Part shown: positions 1-5,100 of the stretch, one piece after another
Layout: every line of letters starts with the position of its first letter
How positions within the stretch are numbered: position 1 is the first letter of the stretch
NCBI GenBank assembly: GCA_022510985.1
Contig: JAFLSL010000100.1
Span: 1-5,100 of the forward strand
DNA: 5,100 nt
DNA from: Ruminococcus sp.
GTDB taxonomy: Bacteria; Bacillota; Clostridia; Oscillospirales; Acutalibacteraceae
Direction: 5' to 3'
Notes under the pieces: model-generated
Told to the model about the DNA's origin: nothing
The model's database searches: none
Seen by the model: the letters and a program-made list of their open reading frames with translations, nothing else
Position numbers and translations under genes: made by a program

Positions 1-1366
1 TTACGAGCGTTCCGCCGATATCGTCGTCCAAAACTTCCTTGTAAAAATCTCTGACATCAACAATGGCATCGTTAAATGTGACGAAGGATTTTCCGCTTTT
101 GCAGGTGTCCATAAATCGCATTTTTTTCGTGTCTGCATCTCTGAGCCACTCGCTCACGCCGAGATTATTGTCAACGTTGTATTTTGTAACGTCTGTATTT
201 ATCTCAACCGCAATTGCACCCTTTTTCTGGGCAAGAGTTATATCGTCAATATCCGTACATATATATCCGTTATAATCCACAATGCCCTTTTTTAAAAACT
301 TCCACTTTATTTTATCGTTTATAGGCACTCCGTTTTCATCAGTCGGCGTGTAATATATGCTGTATTTTGCCCCGAGCGAGGTGGTCTCAAAAATAACCTT
401 ATCAAGCACATTCCCGTTTTCCGAAAAATCAAAAACGTTAAAATACGTTATATCTTTTTCGTCAATGTACGAAAAGCTATATGTTGCCCCAAATTCCTCG
501 TTTTGGTAAAGGTAATCATTCTCCCTGATTTTTTCAACATTCTCAATCGCGTAACTTGGGTCAAAGTATTCAGCATTAAACAAATAATAGTCCTCATAAG
601 AAATCCAAATGTATCCGCCGTTAGAATTATATAAAGGTCCCCAGCTGTTTTTGCAAAGCCACGCACCGTCGTTTTTGGGAGTATAGTTTCCGTCAAAATT
701 ATCTTTGCTGTAGTTATCGTCCCAGCCCACAACCGAAACGCTGTGACCTGTTCCGCCTGAGATCGGGTCAGTCAGGCAATGAGCGTTGTAATTTTTGCTG
801 TATGCAAAGCTGTAGCTTATGAAGTTTGCGGTAACCGCTCCTGTCCTCATAATGGCGAGCTTAATCAAATTGTCGTCACCTTTATCGTAATAAGAGATAG
901 CATTAGAAGCAATCTTAATGTCGTCATTGTTGTTTTCAACAGGGCCTGAACGGCTTGTAAAATACCCGATAGGAATAAGAGTTGAGCCTGTTTGCTTAAC
1001 CGTTCTAATCCATCCTTCGCCGTTTTCTCGGGTAGAACCCCAAATTTCAAGTGCGTCTGAACTTAAATCCGAAGAAAAAAGTCCGTTTTTAAGCATGGCG
1101 GTTTCAAAGGATGAAATCGACGAAAAAGACCAGCAAACATCTCCAACCTGAGATTTAACGCTCGTACAGTAACCTAAATCTTTAGAACTGTAGCTTTCGG
1201 GCAGATTAAGAAGTTCAGAGCTGTTTTTAAAGCGTATATCGGAAGTATTCTTAAACTGCTTTTGCCTGTTACGGTGGCTTATCTCCGCGGCATCCGCGTT
1301 AAATGCAGAAAAAAAGATTGCTGATAATATTAAAATTGTAGCTGTTAATTTACATAGTCTTTTCAT
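1..1366 (-). CDS. Secreted C1 (papain-like) cysteine peptidase with C-terminal lectin-like domain, partial
   Basis: Predicted exported cysteine endopeptidase acting at or outside the cell surface. Reading from ATG at 1366, 455 codons stay open to the left edge, so the C-terminus is missing. Residues 1-27 form a signal peptide: basic MKRLCK, a hydrophobic core, then an ADA/A cleavage site near residue 26. The papain-type triad is visible: Cys78 in the VCWSFSS block, His208 in GTGHSVSVVGWDD, and Asn240 in LCKNSWG, with Gln73 as candidate oxyanion-hole residue. The 32-residue His-Asn interval, containing WDDNYSKDNF and PKNDGAW, and the downstream beta-rich region (about 288-395, including KVIFETTSLGAKYSIYYT) are typical of clostridial and archaeal C1 peptidases with a lectin-like domain. 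Unusually, only four residues separate Gln73 from Cys78, against five in papain. AGGTG lies 5 nt before the ATG. The gene diverges from gpr, and nothing seen ties it to sporulation. The substrate is unknown. Confidence 0.88.
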   Translation of the reverse strand, partial: MKRLCKLTATILILSAIFFSAFNADAAEISHRNRQKQFKNTSDIRFKNSSELLNLPESYSSKDLGYCTSVKSQVGDVCWSFSSISSFETAMLKNGLFSSDLSSDALEIWGSTRENGEGWIRTVKQTGSTLIPIGYFTSRSGPVENNNDDIKIASNAISYYDKGDDNLIKLAIMRTGAVTANFISYSFAYSKNYNAHCLTDPISGGTGHSVSVVGWDDNYSKDNFDGNYTPKNDGAWLCKNSWGPLYNSNGGYIWISYEDYYLFNAEYFDPSYAIENVEKIRENDYLYQNEEFGATYSFSYIDEKDITYFNVFDFSENGNVLDKVIFETTSLGAKYSIYYTPTDENGVPINDKIKWKFLKKGIVDYNGYICTDIDDITLAQKKGAIAVEINTDVTKYNVDNNLGVSEWLRDADTKKMRFMDTCKSGKSFVTFNDAIVDVRDFYKEVLDDDIGGTLV

Positions 1367-1371
1367 AATAA

Positions 1372-1376
1372 CACCT
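1372..1376 (-). promoter_or_regulatory. Shine-Dalgarno site of the C1 peptidase gene
   Basis: On the minus strand AGGTG stands 5 nt before the ATG at 1366. It supports that start, which also places a complete signal peptide at the N-terminus. Confidence 0.7.
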
Positions 1377-1388
1377 AAACTTTATATA

Positions 1389-1418
1389 AGTATAACATAA
1401 ACCGCCGAAAAAGTTCAA
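1389..1418 (-). promoter_or_regulatory. Sigma-A-type promoter for the C1 peptidase gene
   Basis: On the minus strand a -35 box TTGAAC (1418-1413) is followed after 18 nt by a -10 box TATACT (1394-1389), preceded by TGT, which gives an extended -10. Transcription would start near 1382, about 15 nt before the ATG at 1366. The -35 matches the consensus TTGACA at 4 of 6 positions and the -10 matches TATAAT at 5 of 6. This suggests vegetative expression. The assignment rests on consensus only. Confidence 0.6.
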
Positions 1419-1429
1419 TACCCGAGGGT

Positions 1430-1459
1430 GCATATATAAAGGGATTGTTTACCATAATA
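1430..1459 (+). promoter_or_regulatory. Sigma-G-type (forespore) promoter for gpr
   Basis: GCATA (1430-1434), 18 nt, then CATAATA (1453-1459) agrees at every specified position with the Bacillus subtilis sigma-G consensus (GHATR, 18 nt, CATNHTA). gpr is known to be under forespore control (sigma-F/sigma-G) in Bacillus, so position and gene agree. No GG precedes the -10 region, which argues against a pure sigma-F site. A start about 7 nt after the -10 falls near 1466, leaving a very short leader that begins at or inside the ribosome-binding site. Confidence 0.65.
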
Positions 1460-1464
1460 AACCC

Positions 1465-1469
1465 GGGAG
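1465..1469 (+). promoter_or_regulatory. Shine-Dalgarno site fixing the TTG start of gpr
   Basis: GGGAG lies 7 nt before TTG at 1477. No ATG or GTG is available in this frame between the candidate promoter and 1477, so this site decides the start. Confidence 0.75.
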
Positions 1470-1476
1470 TGATTTT

Positions 1477-2361
1477 TTGGAACGCAGAACGGATTTAGCG
1501 GTTGAAGCGAGAGAGCTTGCAGGAGCAGATGTTCAGGGAGTTGAATATTCCGTCAGAAACGAAAACGGAATGGAAATTTCCCGTCTGAATGTTAAAAATC
1601 ATCAGGCGAGTTTAAAACTCAAAAAGGAGCAGGGAACATATATTACAATTGACGTTCCCGCAATGACTGATAATTTTTTAAGCACCGATGAAAGAATAAA
1701 AACAATCTCAAATGAAATCAGCAGACTTCTTCCAGTAAATGGACTTGTGCTTGTTTGCGGGCTTGGAAATACAGAAATTACGCCTGACGCATTAGGTCCT
1801 AAAACGGTTTCCAGAATTTTAGCCACCCGTCATATCACAGGCGAGCTTGCACGCAGTACGGGACTCGACAGCCTGCGTCCTGTAGCAGTTTTAAAGCCGG
1901 GCGTAACGGGACAGACGGGTATAGAAACCTTCGAGTATATTGAAAGTATCGTGAAAAAAGTCAGACCCACCGCACTCGTTGTAATCGACGCATTAGCCTC
2001 AAGACGTCTGTCAAGGCTCGGCTGCACTCTTCAAATCAGTGATACAGGAATTTCGCCCGGAGCCGGAGTTCAGAATCATAGAAGAAAAATCACCCGCGAT
2101 TCCGTAGGAATTCCCGTGATTGCTTTGGGAGTTCCGACTGTAGTTGACGCGGTGACATTAGTTTCCGATTTGCTCGATGTTGAGGATGAAAAAACCTCGC
2201 GTGATTTAAGCGAAGTTCTTAGCCCCGATAACCGCTCAATGGTTGTTACTCCAAAGGAAATTGACCTTCTTATCGACCGAGCAAGCAGACTTGTTTCTAT
2301 GTCACTGAATGTAGCCCTTCAACGTGATGTTGATATTAATCTGCTCGAGGCTCTATTGTAA
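1477..2361 (+). CDS. gpr: Germination protease GPR (spore endopeptidase, peptidase family A25)
   Basis: GPR starts the breakdown of DNA-protecting small acid-soluble proteins (SASPs) in the spore core during germination. It is made as an inactive zymogen in the forespore. The 294 residues show the family blocks in order: RTDLAVE (4-10), CGLGN followed by ITPDALGP (94-108), ATRHI, PGVTGQTGIET, VVIDALASR (168-176), LQISDTGISPGAGVQN (185-200), GIPVIALGVPTVVDAVT (211-227) and MVVTPKEID (255-263). Asp104 and Asp171 align with the two aspartates proposed as catalytic in Bacillus GPR (atypical aspartic protease). The SASP-like self-processing site TD/LAVE lies at residues 5-10, so the propeptide would be only six residues. 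The Bacillus enzyme is about 370 residues; most of the difference is a shortened stretch around 230-250. The start is TTG with GGGAG 7 nt upstream. spoIIP follows after 58 bp in the same direction, as in Bacillus. Confidence 0.96.
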   Translation: MERRTDLAVEARELAGADVQGVEYSVRNENGMEISRLNVKNHQASLKLKKEQGTYITIDVPAMTDNFLSTDERIKTISNEISRLLPVNGLVLVCGLGNTEITPDALGPKTVSRILATRHITGELARSTGLDSLRPVAVLKPGVTGQTGIETFEYIESIVKKVRPTALVVIDALASRRLSRLGCTLQISDTGISPGAGVQNHRRKITRDSVGIPVIALGVPTVVDAVTLVSDLLDVEDEKTSRDLSEVLSPDNRSMVVTPKEIDLLIDRASRLVSMSLNVALQRDVDINLLEALL

Positions 2362-2387
2362 TACAAAACCTACTTGTCACATATTAT
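2361..2387 (+). promoter_or_regulatory. Possible sigma-E-type promoter for spoIIP
   Basis: ATA (2361-2363), 16 nt, then CATATTAT (2380-2387) resembles the sigma-E consensus (ATA, about 16 nt, CATACANT), with 5 of 7 specified -10 positions matching. spoIIP is a sigma-E (mother-cell) gene in Bacillus, which favours the reading, but in AT-rich spacer DNA such a match can arise by chance. The -10 overlaps the left arm of the inverted repeat at 2374-2406. Read-through from gpr is an alternative or additional source of transcript. Confidence 0.4.
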
Positions 2388-2406
2388 TATAAATAAGATG
2401 TGACAA
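2374..2406 (+). repeat. Perfect 9-bp inverted repeat (15-nt loop) between gpr and spoIIP
   Basis: TTGTCACAT (2374-2382) and ATGTGACAA (2398-2406) are exact reverse complements separated by 15 AT-rich bases. No T-run follows, so it is not a typical intrinsic terminator. The right arm ends 3 nt before the AGGTGG site of spoIIP, and the left arm overlaps the candidate sigma-E -10. It could be a leader hairpin on gpr read-through RNA or a protein-binding palindrome. The structure is seen directly; its function is unknown. Confidence 0.7.
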
Positions 2407-2409
2407 AGC

Positions 2410-2415
2410 AGGTGG
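2410..2415 (+). promoter_or_regulatory. Shine-Dalgarno site fixing the TTG start of spoIIP
   Basis: AGGTGG lies 4 nt before TTG at 2420. In this frame an upstream stop at 2390-2392 excludes a longer protein, and the ATG at 2398 is out of frame. TTG is therefore the best-supported start, and it places the membrane segment properly at the N-terminus. Confidence 0.65.
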
Positions 2416-2419
2416 TAGT

Positions 2420-3508
2420 TTGAAAGCTAAAGGAAAACTAAAAATGGGTGCATATGCCTGTGTTTCGGTGTTTCTCATAGCCGTTGCTGTTTTTTCTATC
2501 TATGTGCGTACAGCTAAAGCATCAGGCGGTGACGGTATGGCGGTTATGTCGGCTTTGCTTACAATCTCTAAGGGGAATTATAATGTCAGCATAGAAAAGG
2601 AAACCGGCCCTACTGAAAAGACTAAGGATAAAGCTGTAACCGCAACTCAACCCGTAGCTGAAAAGCCAACGACCTCGTCCGAATTTTCCCAAAATTATTA
2701 TAATACTTTCTCAGAACATAGCACAAAAAAGAAGTATCCCATTTACACAAAGCAGTTTACCGTAGGCGGAAAAAAGTACGAGAATTTTTATGTAAAAAAT
2801 AATACAGATTACGACCTAAATATCGGCAAAACACTGAAAGAAAAAATGGGATTTAAAATTGATAAAAGTGATGATGTGCAGGTTTTGATTTACCATACTC
2901 ACACGAGCGAAAGCTATATAGACTGCGATGTCGGCTATTATTATTCGGATTATTATCCACGCACAAATGATACTAGATACAATGTCACTCAGGTCGGCGA
3001 TGAAATTGAAAAACAACTCAAAAAGGCGGGGATAGGAGTAGTCCACGATAAAACATCCCACGATAACACCTATACGGGAAGCTATATGAGAAGCCGTGCC
3101 ACTATAGAAAAATACCTGAAAAAATACCCTAAAATTAAAGTTACTCTCGATATCCACCGCGATTCAATCGGCTCCGATACATACAAGGTTAAACCGACTT
3201 TTACATACAAGGGCAAGAAAGGTGCTCAGATTATGATACTCACGGGATATGACCCGTCAGGTAATTTTAATTTTCCGAATTGGAATTATAATCTTCGCTT
3301 TGCTTTAAGACTTCAGAAAACCTGCGAAACAAACTTCAGCGGAATGACGCGTCCTCTTGACTTCGGAAATTTCGCTTACAATATGAATGTCAATACAGGT
3401 TCATTGCTAATCGAGGTGGGAGCCGACGGCAACACCTTAGACGAGGCAAAATATTCAGGGAAATTATTAGGCAAAGCACTCACACAAGTATTGCAAAATT
3501 CTCCTTAA
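2420..3508 (+). CDS. spoIIP: Stage II sporulation protein P, membrane-anchored peptidoglycan amidase/endopeptidase
   Basis: SpoIIP cuts septal and peripheral peptidoglycan with SpoIID, held by SpoIIM, to drive engulfment of the forespore. In Bacillus it has amidase and endopeptidase activity. The 362-residue product has a short basic N-terminus, one membrane segment (about 10-30), a low-complexity linker rich in Thr, Lys and Glu (about 55-105), then the SpoIIP domain (about 110-360). Visible family blocks are VLIYHTHTSESY (155-166), TQVGDEIEKQLKKAGIGVVHD (190-210), YMRSRATIEKYL (222-233), VTLDIHRDS (241-249), NFNFPNWNYNLRFALRLQ (282-299) and GSLLIEVGADGNTL (327-340). His159, His161, Glu164, Asp244, His246 and Glu332 are the likely metal-binding or catalytic residues, assigned by inference from motif conservation. 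The length is close to the Bacillus protein (about 400 residues), with a shorter linker. The start is TTG. Adjacency to gpr matches Bacillus gene order. Confidence 0.95.
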   Translation: MKAKGKLKMGAYACVSVFLIAVAVFSIYVRTAKASGGDGMAVMSALLTISKGNYNVSIEKETGPTEKTKDKAVTATQPVAEKPTTSSEFSQNYYNTFSEHSTKKKYPIYTKQFTVGGKKYENFYVKNNTDYDLNIGKTLKEKMGFKIDKSDDVQVLIYHTHTSESYIDCDVGYYYSDYYPRTNDTRYNVTQVGDEIEKQLKKAGIGVVHDKTSHDNTYTGSYMRSRATIEKYLKKYPKIKVTLDIHRDSIGSDTYKVKPTFTYKGKKGAQIMILTGYDPSGNFNFPNWNYNLRFALRLQKTCETNFSGMTRPLDFGNFAYNMNVNTGSLLIEVGADGNTLDEAKYSGKLLGKALTQVLQNSP

Positions 3509-3519
3509 TTTGCTATAAT
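3491..3519 (+). promoter_or_regulatory. Sigma-A-type extended -10 promoter for the membrane protein-dusB pair
   Basis: TTGCAA (3491-3496), 17 nt, then a perfect TATAAT (3514-3519) with TGC directly before it, forming an extended -10. The -35 lies in the last codons of spoIIP and the -10 just past its stop. The predicted start near 3526 leaves a leader of about 31 nt. It would separate the downstream pair from spore-specific control. Confidence 0.72.
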
Positions 3520-3556
3520 AATATCTATCTAAAATGGGTATTTTGGAGTTTTATTT

Positions 3557-4168
3557 ATGAAGTTTAAAAATATACTGAGAAGGATTGTAGCGGTTGTCGC
3601 ATTATTGCTAATAATAACGACTGCGTTTTTCTCTGTATCGGCAGTTCCCGAAGACGATTACTACGATGATGAGCCGATAGCAACCGACGAGGTTTATACA
3701 GAGCCCGAACCCGAAACAGAAGAGCCTGTCTACACTGAGGCAGAACCCAAAACAGAAGAACAGGTTTATACCGAATATAATGATACCGAGCCCGAAACCG
3801 AGCGACAGGTAGAGAATGTTGAAACAGATCCGCCGACCGAAGGACAAAATGTTACCGAGAATATAAACGAAGACGATATTTTTCTCCCCGAGGCGGTGAC
3901 CGATGAGGATCCGACCGCGGTTGTGGTTAGGCCTGAAGAAAACGGAGATTTAACCTACGGCTACGTCAGCTGGGCGTGCGTTATTGTCGGAGTTTTAACG
4001 ATTGTTATAGTTATTATCAGCAATAAATCAAACTATACAGGCGGAGCAGGCAAGCATCGCTACGGCGAAGGAAATAAAATCACCGGTTCAAAGCAACGCC
4101 TTTTAAACGACGATTATTATACTAACAGAAAATACAAATCCTATTACGATAAGGACACAAGACGTTAA
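3557..4168 (+). CDS. Unrecognised single-pass membrane protein with acidic Thr/Glu/Pro repeat ectodomain
   Basis: I do not recognise this 203-residue protein. It starts with a signal peptide (1-29; basic RR, hydrophobic core, VSA cleavage site). Residues 31-130 form a very acidic, probably disordered outer segment with 36 Asp/Glu and only three Lys/Arg, built partly from repeats of the form VYTExEPxTEE (46-84). A membrane helix (about 136-155, with IVGVLTIVIVIIS) follows, then a basic tail (157-203) with 12 Lys/Arg and 7 Tyr. The predicted topology is outside-acidic, inside-basic. GGAG lies 8 nt before the ATG and a strong promoter lies just upstream. The stop overlaps the dusB start by one base (TAATG), so the two genes are probably translated together. 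No catalytic motif and no LPXTG sorting signal are seen. It could be a cell-wall spacer, a binding partner of a basic surface component, or an envelope scaffold; these are guesses. Confidence 0.85.
   Translation: MKFKNILRRIVAVVALLLIITTAFFSVSAVPEDDYYDDEPIATDEVYTEPEPETEEPVYTEAEPKTEEQVYTEYNDTEPETERQVENVETDPPTEGQNVTENINEDDIFLPEAVTDEDPTAVVVRPEENGDLTYGYVSWACVIVGVLTIVIVIISNKSNYTGGAGKHRYGEGNKITGSKQRLLNDDYYTNRKYKSYYDKDTRR
3692..3847 (+). repeat. Degenerate in-frame tandem repeat (36-45 bp units) in the acidic membrane protein
   Basis: Four head-to-tail units encode VYTEPEPETEEP (3692-3727), VYTEAEPKTEEQ (3728-3763), VYTEYNDTEPETERQ (3764-3808) and the weak copy VENVETDPPTEGQ (3809-3847). Units one and two are 36 bp, the third carries three extra codons, and the fourth is strongly diverged. 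Many differences between units are at third codon positions, which suggests old duplications kept under protein-level selection. Confidence 0.75.
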
Positions 4169-5100
4169 TGAAGATAGGAAATGTAGAGATAAATTCGATT
4201 TTATCGCTTGCACCTTTGGCAGGAGTTACCGATATGGCGTTCCGTCAGGTTTGCAGAAGCTTCGGTGCAGGCTGTTGCGAAACAGAAATGGTTTCCGCAA
4301 AGGCACTAAGCTTTAACGATAAAAAGAGCTTTGAGCTTATGAACCTTGCTTCGGACGAGCATCCCTGTGCTATTCAGATTTTCGGCAGCGAGCCTGAGAT
4401 TATGGCAAACGCCGCAAGACTTGCTGTGAAATCGGGTGCCGATATCGTCGATATAAATATGGGGTGTCCTGCACCTAAAATTGTAAACAATAAAAGCGGC
4501 TCAGCACTTATGAAAAGTCCAAAGCTTTGTTCGGAAATTGTTGCCGCCGTTAAATCTGCGGTGAAAGTTCCCGTAACTATTAAAATTCGCAAGGGCTTTG
4601 ATGATGAAACCGTAACGGCGGTCGAGGTTGCAAAGCTTTGTGAGAAAAACGGAGCAGACGCGGTAATTGTCCACGGAAGAACCCGACAGCAATATTATTC
4701 GGGACAGTGTGATTTGGATATTATTAAAGCGGTTAAAGAGAATGTAGATATTCCTGTTATCGGAAACGGTGACATAAGAGATATAAAAAGTGCAAATAAA
4801 ATGCTTGAGTATACTGCCTGCGACGGACTTATGATTGCAAGAGCGGCTTTAGGTAATCCCTGGATTTTTAAAATTTTAAAGGAATATTTCGAAAAAGGAA
4901 TTATAATCGAGCAACCTACGCCTGAGGAAAAGCTGAAAATTATGACTGAGCATATAGAGCTTGCCTGCAAATACAAAGGCGAAAAGCTCGGAATACTCCA
5001 GTCAAGAAAACAGATTGCATGGTATTTGAAAGGCTTTAAAGGTGCGGCGGGTTTTCGAAATGAAGCCGGACGCGTCAGCACCCTAAGCGATGTATACGCT
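4168..5100 (+). CDS. dusB: tRNA-dihydrouridine synthase (DusB/NifR3 family), partial at right edge
   Basis: FMN- and NADPH-dependent cytoplasmic enzyme that reduces specific uridines in the tRNA D-loop to dihydrouridine. The 311 codons read to the window edge. Family members are about 320-330 residues, so only a short C-terminal piece should be missing. A TIM barrel is shown by LAPLAGVTDMAFR (14-26), ETEMVSA (38-44), AIQIFGSEPE (68-77), DIVDINMGCPAPKI (92-105) with catalytic Cys100, TIKIRKG (137-143) with Lys139, VHGRTRQQYYSG (168-179) with His169, PVIGNGDI (196-203) and LMIARAALGNPWIF (221-234). The helical C-terminal domain starts near 250. The usual Gly of the GRAALGNPW block, near the FMN phosphate, is Ala224 here. 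The ATG overlaps the stop of the preceding gene (TAATG). AAGGA lies 12 nt upstream, rather far, so translational coupling is likely. The exact DusB subgroup cannot be proven from this window. Confidence 0.95.
   Translation, partial: MKIGNVEINSILSLAPLAGVTDMAFRQVCRSFGAGCCETEMVSAKALSFNDKKSFELMNLASDEHPCAIQIFGSEPEIMANAARLAVKSGADIVDINMGCPAPKIVNNKSGSALMKSPKLCSEIVAAVKSAVKVPVTIKIRKGFDDETVTAVEVAKLCEKNGADAVIVHGRTRQQYYSGQCDLDIIKAVKENVDIPVIGNGDIRDIKSANKMLEYTACDGLMIARAALGNPWIFKILKEYFEKGIIIEQPTPEEKLKIMTEHIELACKYKGEKLGILQSRKQIAWYLKGFKGAAGFRNEAGRVSTLSDVYA

Noticed and set aside
1..3. TTA at the left edge could be a minus-strand TAA stop ending the C1 peptidase.
   Set aside because: Counting codons from the ATG at 1366 puts the last full codon at 4-2 (GTA), so this TAA is out of frame and the gene continues past the edge.
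448..732. Other open frame (94 codons) on the same strand as the C1 peptidase.
   Set aside because: The peptidase frame runs through here with catalytic His and Asn blocks and the family's WDDNYSKDNF stretch; the alternative frame shows no motif.
1367..1476. Small RNA gene or riboswitch in the divergent spacer.
   Set aside because: The 110 bp are accounted for by two divergent promoters and ribosome-binding sites, and I see no extended stem structure.
2374..2406. Intrinsic terminator for gpr.
   Set aside because: The stem is AT-rich, the loop is 15 nt, and the 3' arm is followed by AGCAGGTGG rather than a T-run.
2380..2406. CRP/FNR-like operator (TGTGA and TCACA half sites).
   Set aside because: The half sites are in the reverse order and too far apart for the TGTGA-N6-TCACA arrangement; only a generic palindrome can be supported.
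2816..3157. Minus-strand open frame of 113 codons inside spoIIP.
   Set aside because: It lies wholly antisense to a well-conserved gene and has no ribosome-binding site or family motif that I can see; it is a codon-bias shadow.
3532..3545. Small hairpin AAAAT/ATTTT between spoIIP and the next gene, as a terminator.
   Set aside because: Only five A-T pairs and no T-tract; it lies in the leader downstream of the candidate sigma-A promoter.
4695..5081. Minus-strand open frame of 128 codons inside dusB.
   Set aside because: It is antisense to a clear DusB barrel and C-terminal domain, with only low-complexity hydrophobic content.

Overview
The window looks like chromosomal DNA from a low-GC, endospore-forming Firmicute, most likely a gut or rumen clostridium of the Oscillospiraceae/Ruminococcaceae type. 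The reasons are a gpr-spoIIP pair (genes known only from endospore formers), AT-rich spacers, purine-rich Shine-Dalgarno sites, TTG starts, and a secreted papain-like peptidase with a lectin-like tail of a kind common in gut clostridia. The genus assignment is inference; the spore-former assignment is firm.

Layout. Positions 1-1366 (minus strand) hold a secreted C1 cysteine peptidase cut off by the left edge. A 110-bp divergent spacer (1367-1476) carries a housekeeping-type promoter for the peptidase and a good sigma-G-type promoter facing gpr. Next on the plus strand are gpr (1477-2361, germination protease) and spoIIP (2420-3508, engulfment peptidoglycan hydrolase). The 58-bp gap between them contains a 9-bp inverted repeat that overlaps a possible sigma-E promoter. 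A sigma-A-type promoter spanning the end of spoIIP then drives an unrecognised acidic, repeat-bearing, single-pass membrane protein (3557-4168). That gene overlaps by one base the start of a tRNA-dihydrouridine synthase gene (dusB, 4168 to beyond 5100).

How the genes work together. GPR and SpoIIP act at different stages of the spore cycle. SpoIIP remodels septal peptidoglycan during engulfment, and GPR degrades small acid-soluble spore proteins at germination. The promoter signals I can read fit this split (sigma-G ahead of gpr, possible sigma-E ahead of spoIIP). The membrane protein and dusB appear to form a separate, vegetatively expressed pair. The peptidase is transcribed away from the spore genes and need not be linked to sporulation.

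I found no mobile element, RNA gene, CRISPR array or obvious new multi-gene system. The least explained item is the acidic membrane protein at 3557-4168. The other points of interest are small-scale: a one-residue-short active-site loop in the peptidase, a six-residue GPR propeptide, and the hairpin before spoIIP.
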